Assembly (NCBI GenBank): GCA_007130675.1
Contig: SLSB01000322.1
Coordinates: forward strand, 1 to 6,689
Length of the DNA: 6,689 nucleotides
Reading direction: 5' to 3'
Source of the DNA: Candidatus Hydrogenedentota bacterium
GTDB taxonomy: Bacteria; Hydrogenedentota; Hydrogenedentia; Hydrogenedentales; SLHB01
The position numbers were made by a program, and so were the translations under genes. The notes under the pieces were generated by a model that was given only the letters and a program-made list of their open reading frames with translations, was not told where the DNA came from and searched no databases. Shown piece by piece: positions 1 through 6,123 of this stretch (its first letter is position 1; the number at the start of each line of letters is the position of its first letter).

Positions 1-163
1 ACCTCTCGTTCTCCGAATCCAGAGAAGGGTACCGCCGCATCCAAACGCTGAGATAATGCGTCTCTGGAAGCGCCGCCAAGTCTGGATGCGCACAAAGTTG
101 AAGCTGCAGCACGGTAGTCCCCGATCGGGGAACGCCAACAATGAAAACAGGGCCGTCTTCCAT
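1..163 (-). CDS. Sulfotransferase family protein, N-terminal part, cut by the window edge
   Basis: The frame opens with ATG at 163-161 and stays open to the left edge, giving 54 codons and no stop. The protein begins MEDGPVFIVGVPRSGTT. A beta strand (VFIVGV) leading into PRSGTT at residues 12-17 is the 5'-phosphosulfate-binding loop of PAPS-dependent sulfotransferases, and the following helix with HPDLAALPETHYLS matches the usual start of the bacterial family. Enzymes of this family move sulfate from PAPS to a hydroxyl or amine acceptor, often a sugar. The ATG shares one base with the TAA of the flippase gene (TAATG), which implies translational coupling and one operon. In this company a role in decorating the exported polysaccharide is a reasonable inference, but the acceptor cannot be read from the sequence. 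The 3'-phosphate-binding motif and the catalytic core lie outside the window. Confidence 0.85.
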   Translation of the reverse strand, partial: MEDGPVFIVGVPRSGTTVLQLQLCAHPDLAALPETHYLSVWMRRYPSLDSENER

Positions 164-1617
164 TACGAAATCCCTTTAAGTACCAGCCGGATAGTGAAAA
201 GCCCTTGCCCAATGACCTCTCTGAAGAGGGCAGGAAACAGCAGACGAATTGACACGATATAAACCAGAATTCCGCTCAAGGCTTGACATGTCAGCACAAT
301 CACAGAGGGATGCGACCGCAAGAGTAACGGAATACTTGCTGCGGCAGCGGCCACCAGCACCGAAGAAACCGCAATAGGTGACACAATGCGCAAATATGTG
401 GATATCCTCGCACCAGACAGCTTGACGACTGCAAGAAACGGGATTGGGGAGAGTAGATAACCACGGATGACGTATGCCCACGCAACCGCAACAATCCCCC
501 AGCGAATGACCAAAAGCATACCTACAAGATTGCCAACCACATTAAGCAAATCGATGCACATGCGCCATTGTGGCCGCCCACAGCCGATCAGCACAGACGC
601 GTCAAGATATCCCAGCGAGTGCACAATCCCGATAAGCGCCAACACCCGCATGATCGGAATGGCCTCCACCCACTGTTCGGAGAAAAGCACATCGACCAAC
701 ACTGGGGCAGTCACCAGAATACCTGCGAAAAGTGGGAACGCGATTAAGCTGACGTAGCGGGTGAGATTGTAATACGCGGACCTGAGAGAATCCTTCTGGT
801 CCTGCTTCTCGGCAAAGATCGACAGAGAAACTTGAGAAATCACCCCGCCGAACAATGTGACTATCGTGCGTATAAGCCTGAAGGCAACGGTGTAAAGACC
901 CAAGGCGACAGGACCAAGAAAGAACCCGATGACAAGATCCGCCAAATGCTTATTGAAAAAATTCAGGACCCGGCTCCCGGTAACGCTGATTCCGAAGCGG
1001 AACAATTCGCGGAAATGACTCCGGGAAAAGGACAAATGCGGGCGCCACTCATTGAAGAACCACAGCAACGTGGACTCGCTGCCCCTTGTGACCAACTGGT
1101 ATGCCACCAGGGCCCACACACCGTGGCCGCGCCAGGCCATCACTATTCCGGCAATCCCTCCTGCTATAGTGCCCACAACTGACGCCAGAGCCAGAGACCG
1201 AAACAGGAACCCACGTCTAAGAAGTGCTTTGGGAACACCACTGATTCCTGCAATAATGAATACAGCGGAGAGCCCCGTGATGACCTCCTTGAGGCGAGGC
1301 TCGCCAAAAAAACGACCAACAAGGGGGGCCGTAACGATACAGGCGATTGTAAGCGCCAGACTAAGCCCAAGATTCGTCCAGAAGGCGGTATCCAAATGCT
1401 CTTGGGCAATATTGCGCCTTTGTATGATTGCCTCGAGAAACCCCTGCTCAACAAAGACTCCCACGAACGCAATATAGACGGATGCAAGAGCAACAAGACC
1501 AAAATCTTCTGGCTTCAGAAGCTTGGCCAACAGCAAGAACACAAGCAGCGCCACGCCTTGGTGGCCCCACAGGCCCACTGCCGACCACACAGTTGCCGTA
1601 ATCGCTTTTTCGCGCAA
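163..1617 (-). CDS. Wzx/WzxC-like polysaccharide flippase (MOP superfamily)
   Basis: A 484-residue, highly hydrophobic protein of the length usual for Wzx flippases, with about 12-14 predicted membrane segments and short charged loops. The N-terminal stretch LLKPEDFGLVALASVYIAF near residues 33-51, followed by EQGFLEAIIQRRN and HLDTAFWTNLGLSL, is the signature of the WzxC/TuaB/AmsL-like branch (Polysacc_synt_3 type). The family moves undecaprenyl-diphosphate-linked oligosaccharide units across the inner membrane for polymerisation. The start is TTG at 1617-1615, nine bases after an AAGG Shine-Dalgarno. There is no in-frame ATG between this codon and the upstream stop near 1669. The ribosome-binding site lies in one arm of a strong hairpin (1627-1659). 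The gene follows the co-polymerase gene after a 239-base gap and overlaps the sulfotransferase start by one base. The family is clear; the carried glycan is unknown. Confidence 0.9.
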   Translation of the reverse strand: MREKAITATVWSAVGLWGHQGVALLVFLLLAKLLKPEDFGLVALASVYIAFVGVFVEQGFLEAIIQRRNIAQEHLDTAFWTNLGLSLALTIACIVTAPLVGRFFGEPRLKEVITGLSAVFIIAGISGVPKALLRRGFLFRSLALASVVGTIAGGIAGIVMAWRGHGVWALVAYQLVTRGSESTLLWFFNEWRPHLSFSRSHFRELFRFGISVTGSRVLNFFNKHLADLVIGFFLGPVALGLYTVAFRLIRTIVTLFGGVISQVSLSIFAEKQDQKDSLRSAYYNLTRYVSLIAFPLFAGILVTAPVLVDVLFSEQWVEAIPIMRVLALIGIVHSLGYLDASVLIGCGRPQWRMCIDLLNVVGNLVGMLLVIRWGIVAVAWAYVIRGYLLSPIPFLAVVKLSGARISTYLRIVSPIAVSSVLVAAAAASIPLLLRSHPSVIVLTCQALSGILVYIVSIRLLFPALFREVIGQGLFTIRLVLKGIS

Positions 1618-1626
1618 AACACGAAC

Positions 1627-1659
1627 CCTTATCTCTGAATTCTTGGCATTCAGATAAGG
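1627..1659 (-). promoter_or_regulatory. Hairpin that would sequester the flippase ribosome-binding site
   Basis: In minus-strand RNA, CCTTATCTGAAT (1659-1648) pairs with ATTCAG-AG-ATAAGG (1640-1627), giving 12 base pairs with a two-base bulge and a seven-base loop. The 3' arm contains the ATAAGG that serves as Shine-Dalgarno for the TTG start at 1617. Folding would hide the ribosome-binding site, so translation could depend on temperature, a ligand, a protein, or ribosome movement. A six-codon ORF (MPRIQR, ATG at 1649-1647) begins at the loop and ends inside the Shine-Dalgarno; it may be chance. The pairing is seen directly; a regulatory role is inferred. Confidence 0.5.
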
Positions 1660-1856
1660 CGTTGATGCTTAGAGCTGATCATGGCGCTGCAATAGAACTA
1701 TCTCTACGCAATGGAGCTCTTCGCACATCCTGTTACGTGCAGGGGCCATCAAGGGAGGTATCCTGCAACAGATCGACGCGTTATCCGGTCAGTTCACATC
1801 TCGCGCAAGTTCTCGATATGTGAAATCGCCATCGGTAAACGTCCCGCTTGCCGAGC
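1660..1856. other. Intergenic gap between co-polymerase and flippase genes; one weak hairpin
   Basis: There is no credible gene on either strand. Just after the co-polymerase stop, TTCACAT (1793-1799) and ATGTGAA (1818-1824) form a perfect 7-base inverted repeat, continued after one mismatch by TCG/CGA, with a ten-base loop. It lacks a T-run in the direction of transcription, so it is not a convincing intrinsic terminator. It could stabilise the 3' end of the upstream message or be a protein site. No strong sigma70 promoter for the flippase is visible; a weak pair, TTGCGC then GATAAC 17 bases on, is the best that can be found. Confidence 0.35.
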
Positions 1857-3722
1857 CTACCCCTCCTGCCCCTGCGGAGTTCCGTTGCCGGTTTCGCGCA
1901 CAAGTTTGGCGCCGATGACCAGGAAGCACAGCGCGCCAAAGGCGACGACCATGCCGCCCAGGACGGTTCTCGAGCGGGCGGGCGCCACTTTAGCCGGGTT
2001 GATCTCGGCGCGATAGAGGATCGCGGTACCGGTGCGTGCTGCCTGTTCGGAGGCTACTTGCAACAGAGCCACCTCCTCGGCTTTCGAGGCCAACTGACTC
2101 TGGATGCCCAGCGCGTTTTCGATTTCCCGTTCAAGAGAGCCAATTTCTTGCGCGGCTGCTAAGATCGCTTCGTCAAGGCCCGCCGCCGTAGCAGAGAGCT
2201 CTTCGCGCATACCTTCTCTGACCTCTAACTCTTCTTGTTTGCGGGCGTTCTCGACAGCCAGCGTTTCGATATTGATAACTTCCGTATCAAAATCTTCGCG
2301 CAATGCTTTCAAGACGCTATCCGTCGACTCTATTTGCGCCTCGCGCCAGTCAATTTCGCGCTGAATAGCGTCGATGTCGCGTTCGAGTTCGCCAAGAAGC
2401 GCACTCGTGGCTTCCGCACTCTCTGTAAGTTGCGCGATACTGCTCGTGAGCGTTTCAATCTTGGATTTCGCATCGATAATGGAGCGTTCTGTAGATTGGT
2501 ACGCAGGATTAAGCTCTTCGGTTTTGAGGGGGGTCAATGCAGCATGCGCGGGAAGTTCCCCCCTGATGTGGGCATTCCAGAGGGCGTCATCCGTAATGGC
2601 TTTGTCGAGGGTTAGCTTCTCGGGAATCGCAGCAAGCTGCTCGGTCAAAGAGGCCAACGTCGCCTGGACGGCAGGGAGTTCGTCTGTTGCCTTGGCTTTC
2701 TCGTTCAGAATCCGCTGAATGTCCGTTTCGAGGTGTTCGAGTTGCTTCTGTCTGCCCAAGAGGTTGCTGCCGCGGCGATAATCACGGAGGGCTTCGCCTT
2801 GGCGGACTCTCCGTTCCGCCCAGCGAACGATTTCACGCGCGCGAGGCGTGAGGGCGTCCATGTCGAACGGATAAGGTTGGCCGGCAGCGGCCATTTCCTG
2901 GGCTACGTCGCCAATCCACTGGCCGTCGTGTTGTTGCTCTTCGATGCGCCGGCGCCCCTCGCGGATGGCCACCTCGTTGACCGAGATGTCGACACTCATT
3001 TCGACAATGCCTTCTTCCAGGCTCCCAACGCTCTCTTTGAGCTTCTCGAGTCTATCCTCTTGCAACACCAGTCTGGCCTCGGCCTTCTTGGCCACGAGGT
3101 CCCTCTCGTATTGTTCAAGACTCTGGTTGGATTGGGCATACATATTGCCAATGAACTGCCCAAGAGCCTCGATGCCTTCGGCATACACCTCACTGCTCTT
3201 ATCTTCGAGAAGCTCGGCCCACTCATTTGCAATAAGCTGTGCTTCCCAGGGGCTCTGCGCTCGCGCGGTCAGTGTAAGGATAGGCAGTATGCCGGCCGTC
3301 CCGCGCGGCTGATTCTGCATCCGCTTGATCGCTGTCTGCAGAGAGTTCTGAAAGCTTTGAAACGCGTTTATCTTGTCAGTATGAGGTTCTCGCCACTTTT
3401 CGATAGCCTGCTTTTCCCAGAGGCGCTCGAAAAGAATCCACTGAATCTCGGCAGACTCAGCAAACGTTTGCAAGGTCTCGACATTCATCCCCCGCGCATC
3501 ATCCGCGATCGGGCCCCTGAGTTCATGCACAATGGCAGTCTGCGGCTCGCGCACAATCAGCGCGGCGGAAGATTCATAGACATTGGGAAGCGTCAGCGTA
3601 TATGCGGCAATCGCGAACCCCGCCACCAGGGTAAGTCCCAGCAGAATCCACCACCGTCGGTACAATTCCCGGAGGATGTCCGCCAATTCGATCTCACCAT
3701 GCACCTGAGGTTTTTCCGGCAT
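1857..3722 (-). CDS. Wzz/GumC-type polysaccharide co-polymerase (chain-length determinant)
   Basis: Using the ATG at 3722-3720 gives 621 residues. An in-frame ATG at 3758 would add 12 residues, but the 3722 start has GAGGGG five bases before it. The order is typical: a short cytoplasmic N-terminus with an amphipathic Wzz segment (IELADILRELYRRWW, residues 11-25), membrane segment 1 (about 24-43), a YESSAALIV strand, then a very long Glu/Gln/Leu-rich helical region with coiled-coil character (about 195-265, 325-370 and 410-560), a proline-containing motif before the second membrane segment (NPAKVAPARSRT, 575-586), membrane segment 2 (about 587-604) and a short polar tail. The family sits in the inner membrane, oligomerises in the periplasm and sets polymer length with Wzy. 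There is no tyrosine-kinase domain or Walker motif after segment 2, so this is the kinase-less form. The flippase gene downstream supports the assignment. Confidence 0.88.
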   Translation of the reverse strand: MPEKPQVHGEIELADILRELYRRWWILLGLTLVAGFAIAAYTLTLPNVYESSAALIVREPQTAIVHELRGPIADDARGMNVETLQTFAESAEIQWILFERLWEKQAIEKWREPHTDKINAFQSFQNSLQTAIKRMQNQPRGTAGILPILTLTARAQSPWEAQLIANEWAELLEDKSSEVYAEGIEALGQFIGNMYAQSNQSLEQYERDLVAKKAEARLVLQEDRLEKLKESVGSLEEGIVEMSVDISVNEVAIREGRRRIEEQQHDGQWIGDVAQEMAAAGQPYPFDMDALTPRAREIVRWAERRVRQGEALRDYRRGSNLLGRQKQLEHLETDIQRILNEKAKATDELPAVQATLASLTEQLAAIPEKLTLDKAITDDALWNAHIRGELPAHAALTPLKTEELNPAYQSTERSIIDAKSKIETLTSSIAQLTESAEATSALLGELERDIDAIQREIDWREAQIESTDSVLKALREDFDTEVINIETLAVENARKQEELEVREGMREELSATAAGLDEAILAAAQEIGSLEREIENALGIQSQLASKAEEVALLQVASEQAARTGTAILYRAEINPAKVAPARSRTVLGGMVVAFGALCFLVIGAKLVRETGNGTPQGQEG

Positions 3723-3774
3723 GAATACCCCTCGACAGCCTCGATTCGGCCGCATCACAACATTTCCGCACCAA

Positions 3775-3800
3775 CCGCCACAGTATAGATTCCTGTGCGG
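3775..3800 (-). promoter_or_regulatory. Inverted repeat overlapping the -10 box (possible operator)
   Basis: CCGCCACAG at 3775-3783 and CTGTGCGG at 3793-3800 form an imperfect inverted repeat (one base unpaired) with a nine-base spacer. The dyad covers the -10 hexamer and the expected transcription start of the co-polymerase promoter. That is a common place for a repressor site, but no protein can be named. Confidence 0.35.
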
Positions 3801-3810
3801 TACAATTCAA
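3782..3810 (-). promoter_or_regulatory. Sigma70-type promoter for the polysaccharide block
   Basis: Read on the minus strand, TTGAAT (3810-3805) and TATACT (3787-3782) are separated by exactly 17 bases. The -10 box matches TATAAT in five of six positions and the -35 box matches TTGACA in four of six. It lies about 60 bases upstream of the ATG at 3722, leaving a leader of about 50 bases. It suggests that the polysaccharide genes are transcribed separately from the sugar-import genes that end 30 bases upstream. The host sigma factor consensus is assumed. Confidence 0.5.
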
Positions 3811-3839
3811 CGCATGCGCGGGCATTTCATCGCACGGAA

Positions 3840-4796
3840 TCAGCGCAAAAACGCCCCCACGTTATCCTTGGTAACGAGTTCAAACGGGATAAAAACCCGC
3901 TCCTCGAACGGCTCGCCGCTGACAATACTGAACGCGGTCTCGACGGCCATCGCGCCCTGGGCCGTCGCGTTCTGAAAGACGGTTGCGTCCAAACGTCCCG
4001 CGTTCACGGCATCCAGCGCATCGGCAATGGCGTCAACACTGGCCACAATGACCCGGTCCTTGATACCGGCCTGTTCGATGGCCACTACCGCGCCCATGCC
4101 CATCTCATCATTCTGGGCAAATACCGCGTCAATGGCATCCCCAAATGACTGAATCCAGTTCTCCATGAGAGTGATGGCCTTGGCGCGGTCCCATTCGGCG
4201 GTCTGGCTGGCCAGCAGGTTCAAATTGGGATACCGCCCCAGCACTTCCTGAGCGCCGCGCTCCCGATCAATCTGCGCCGTCTGCCCCATAAACCCTTGCA
4301 TCATCAGCACATTGCCCTGGCCATTCAGGCGGCCGGCGATGTACCCCATGGCGAGCTCAGCCGACTCCTCGTCACGCGAACCCACAAACGCGGTTGGAGC
4401 CGACCGTGTCTGAGAGTTTACATTGACGACAGGAACGCCCTCTGCCAGCGCCCGGTCGACCGCAGGCGAACTGGCATCCCATTCGCAGGGGTTGAGTATG
4501 ATGGCATCCACGCCCTGAACCAGAAAGTTTTCGGCCTGTTGCACCTGGCGCTCGGCGCTGCGCCGCGCATCGTTTACGATCAGCCTCACCCCAAGTTCGG
4601 CCGCCTTCTCCTGCATCGCCTCATTTAGCAAGACAATGTACTCGTTGGACAGATTGAGCAGCGATACGCCGAAGACGAACTGCCCCGAACCGGCCTCTCG
4701 ATCTCCCCGCTCCCCCGGTCGCCCTCCGTCGCCGCATCCGCTGATACAAGTCATCACGAAAACGGCCGCGGCCAACATCCAACGTGCACAATTCAT
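3840..4796 (-). CDS. RbsB-like sugar ABC transporter substrate-binding lipoprotein
   Basis: A 318-residue protein of the periplasmic-binding-protein type used by ribose/inositol/galactose-like importers (Peripla_BP_4 type). The N-terminus is a lipoprotein signal ending ISG-C, with Cys21 the likely lipidated residue, followed by a Gly/Asp/Glu/Arg-rich linker. The first lobe starts QFVFGVSLLNLSNEYIVLLN (39-58), with QVQQAENFLVQGVDAIILNP (84-103) and EGVPVVNVNSQT (119-130). The hinge and second lobe include AQIDRERGAQEVL (174-186), AVFAQNDEMGMGAVVAIEQAG (starting 224), VDAIADALDAVNAG (254-267) and ATVFQ (271-275). Asn229-Asp230, Arg180, Asp255 and Gln275 match known ligand-contact positions of RbsB. 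The usual Asp-Arg of the first lobe is replaced by Asn-Ser-Gln, so ribose should not be assumed. The start ATG has GAGGGG eight bases upstream. It follows the permease by 37 bases. Confidence 0.9.
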   Translation of the reverse strand: MNCARWMLAAAVFVMTCISGCGDGGRPGERGDREAGSGQFVFGVSLLNLSNEYIVLLNEAMQEKAAELGVRLIVNDARRSAERQVQQAENFLVQGVDAIILNPCEWDASSPAVDRALAEGVPVVNVNSQTRSAPTAFVGSRDEESAELAMGYIAGRLNGQGNVLMMQGFMGQTAQIDRERGAQEVLGRYPNLNLLASQTAEWDRAKAITLMENWIQSFGDAIDAVFAQNDEMGMGAVVAIEQAGIKDRVIVASVDAIADALDAVNAGRLDATVFQNATAQGAMAVETAFSIVSGEPFEERVFIPFELVTKDNVGAFLR

Positions 4797-4833
4797 CTGG
4801 CTTTCCCCTCGTTATGTCTCGGAGCAGCCAACA

Positions 4834-5799
4834 CTACCTCGTTTTCCGCCGGTCCAGCATTACTGCTCCCACGATAATTACGCCTTTCACCACCTGTTGA
4901 TAGTAAGAAGAGACGTTCAGCATATCCAGTCCGCTGCTGATAACGCCCATGAGCACGGCGCCCAAGAGGGTACCCCCGACGCCCCCAACACCCCCGCCAA
5001 GGCTGGTGCCGCCGATGACCACCGAGGCAATGGCATCGAGTTCATACATGATGCCCGCGTTGGGCTGTCCCGTCGTACTGCGAGCCGCCTGAACTATCCC
5101 CGCGATGCCCGCACACGCGCCGCACACGGTATAGGCGAGTATCTTGGCCGCATGCACATTGATACCCGAGGCATAGGCCGCGGCCTCGTTTCCGCCCGTG
5201 GCGTAAATGTGGCGGCCCGCGCGGGTGCGCCGCAGAAAAACCGCCGACACCAGGGCCACAACAACCAGAATCACCACAGGAATTGGAATACCCAAAAGAC
5301 TGCCGCTGCCGATGTGCGTGAACTCCGGCCTCAACTGCGAAACGGGGCGTCCGCCGCTGAAAATGTAGGCCAGCCCGCGCGCCGCCGTCATCATCCCAAG
5401 CGTGGCGATAAACGGAGCCGCGCGCCCCTTGGTGACCACCAGCCCGTTCACCCCTCCGCAAAGCGCCCCCGTCAACACACCCAAAAACAGGGGCACCGCC
5501 AGCGGGTACGCGCCCGACCGGGCAAATGTGGCCGCAACCACCCCGCCCAGCGCCAGAACCGAACCAAGCGACAGGTCAACCCCGCCCGTCAGCAACACAT
5601 ACGTCACTCCAACCGCCAGAATCCCGTTGATGGCGATCTGACGCAGCAGCGTGAGCACATAACCTACAGACACCGCCTGCGGCCGGGCTGACGCAAGAAT
5701 GACGCACAAGACGGCCAAGGCAAACACAAGCCCTATGTGCCGCCACGCGCCCGGCCTCTTCTTCCAGCCATGCACACTCTCTGCCGGAGACCTTCTCAT
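4834..5799 (-). CDS. RbsC-like sugar ABC transporter permease
   Basis: A 321-residue inner-membrane permease of the BPD_transp_2 family, the normal length for RbsC-type subunits. A basic N-terminus (1-20) is followed by about 8-10 membrane segments. Diagnostic motifs are TGGVDLSLGSVLALGG (71-86), APFIATLGMMTAARGLAYIFSGGRPV (starting 128), the cytoplasmic loop that meets the ATPase RRTRAGRHIYATGGNEAAAY (190-209) and SGINVHAAK (211-219), and the C-terminal IGGTSLGGGVGGVGGTLLG (262-280) leading to SSYYQQVVKGVIIVGAVMLD. It forms the channel through which the sugar passes after delivery by the binding protein encoded next. The usual partner ATPase gene is not in the window. The start ATG at 5799 lacks a well-placed Shine-Dalgarno (AGAGG lies about 16 bases away) and overlaps the stop of a 31-codon ORF as ATGA, so it may rely on translational coupling. 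Confidence 0.9.
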   Translation of the reverse strand: MRRSPAESVHGWKKRPGAWRHIGLVFALAVLCVILASARPQAVSVGYVLTLLRQIAINGILAVGVTYVLLTGGVDLSLGSVLALGGVVAATFARSGAYPLAVPLFLGVLTGALCGGVNGLVVTKGRAAPFIATLGMMTAARGLAYIFSGGRPVSQLRPEFTHIGSGSLLGIPIPVVILVVVALVSAVFLRRTRAGRHIYATGGNEAAAYASGINVHAAKILAYTVCGACAGIAGIVQAARSTTGQPNAGIMYELDAIASVVIGGTSLGGGVGGVGGTLLGAVLMGVISSGLDMLNVSSYYQQVVKGVIIVGAVMLDRRKTR

Positions 5800-5891
5800 T
5801 GAATCGCGTTGGTGACCTCTTCCATACCGATGACCCGCAATGCCTGCGGACGCTTTTCCATTGCTGTAAGGGAGTAAGAATCGTCACACAT
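5796..5891 (-). CDS. Possible 31-codon ORF coupled to the permease start
   Basis: ATG at 5891-5889 opens a 31-codon frame (starting MCDDSYSLTAMEKRPQ, ending RVIGMEEVTNAIQ) whose TGA overlaps the permease ATG as ATGA, the classic coupled junction. The same frame stays open upstream to about 5933, so a GTG start at 5909 is also possible. The composition looks protein-like, with mixed charge and no low complexity, but no family is recognised. It does not resemble the C-terminus of an RbsA-type ATPase. It has no Shine-Dalgarno of its own; its ATG overlaps the stop of the preceding nine-codon frame (TAATG). It may be a coupling leader, a remnant of a lost upstream gene, or chance. Confidence 0.3.
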   Translation of the reverse strand: MCDDSYSLTAMEKRPQALRVIGMEEVTNAIQ

Positions 5892-5950
5892 TACCAAAAA
5901 CAGCGCCACGCGTTCATCTAACCCGATATCTCGTTATCCCGATATCTCAT
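5891..5950 (-). promoter_or_regulatory. Leader with near-perfect Shine-Dalgarno and two tiny ORFs
   Basis: AAGGAGGT at 5960-5953 is a full match to the 16S anti-Shine-Dalgarno, three bases before ATG at 5950. That ATG opens a ten-codon ORF (MRYRDNEISG, stop TAG 5920-5918). The next codon is ATG (5917), opening MNAWRCFW with stop TAA 5893-5891, which overlaps the next ATG at 5891. Stop and start are therefore adjacent or overlapping at each step down to the permease. The second peptide has two Trp and a Cys in eight codons. The three-base Shine-Dalgarno spacing is shorter than ideal. The arrangement is seen directly; translation is inferred. Confidence 0.35.
5922..5948. repeat. Tandem 11-base direct repeat CCCGATATCTC
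   Basis: CCCGATATCTC occurs at 5922-5932 and again at 5938-5948, separated by GTTAT, so the period is 16 bases. Each copy contains the palindrome GATATC. The pair lies inside the leader just downstream of the strong Shine-Dalgarno. It could be a pair of protein-binding half-sites or a local duplication. It also encodes most of the ten-codon leader peptide. Confidence 0.6.
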
Positions 5951-6037
5951 GTACCTCCTTAAGTCACGCCTCCTTCCCGAATCCGATTCAGCACTGGTGA
6001 CGTTTGGGCCAAGCCCCTCGTGCGCTCTGGCTGTCAG

Positions 6038-6112
6038 GTTTCAGCGCCAACGGCGCGAAACTATAGTAGCCCGGGGCAAGGGGAACACGCTTGCGTGTGA
6101 CGCCGCCCCGGG
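6038..6112. repeat. Two-hairpin intergenic repeat element (REP- or MITE-like)
   Basis: The first hairpin has arms GTTTC-A-GCGCC (6038-6048) and GGCGC-GAAAC (6052-6061) with loop AAC, a 10-base-pair stem with one bulged base. After CTATAGTAG-like sequence comes a second hairpin, arms CCCGGGGC (6070-6077) and GCCCCGGG (6105-6112), holding an inner hairpin ACACGC/GCGTGT (6085-6090 and 6093-6098). A hairpin of this GCGCC-AAC-GGCGC form followed by a CCCGGGGC hairpin resembles interspersed repeats that I recall from Planctomycetes-like genomes, where one strand reads as a spurious protein. It may act as a bidirectional terminator or mRNA stabiliser between the intron-like region and the importer. 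The family link is from memory and not tested. Confidence 0.5.
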
Positions 6113-6123
6113 ATCAACGGTTC

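Noticed and set aside
1793..1824. Intrinsic terminator after the co-polymerase gene
   Set aside because: The stem has a mismatch and a ten-base loop, and no T-run follows in the direction of transcription.
2733..3788. Plus-strand open frame of 351 codons opposite the co-polymerase gene
   Set aside because: It lies fully antisense to a gene with clear family features, has no recognisable domain, and long antisense frames are expected from the codon bias.
4636..5691. Plus-strand open frame of 351 codons opposite the permease and binding-protein genes
   Set aside because: It is antisense to two well-supported genes, is rich in Arg/His/Pro/Gln as such shadows are, and spans the boundary between them.
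5796..5933. C-terminal remnant of an RbsA-type ATPase before the permease
   Set aside because: The short frame does not resemble the usual C-terminus, and no Walker or signature motif can be found in any frame upstream within the window.
6062..6067. TATAGT on the minus strand as a -10 box for the importer operon
   Set aside because: No acceptable -35 hexamer lies 15-19 bases upstream, and the sequence is the linker of the two-hairpin repeat.
5940..6120. Group II intron domain V near the importer
   Set aside because: No 34-base hairpin with the AGC-type base triad and GAAA-like loop could be found in minus-strand sequence.
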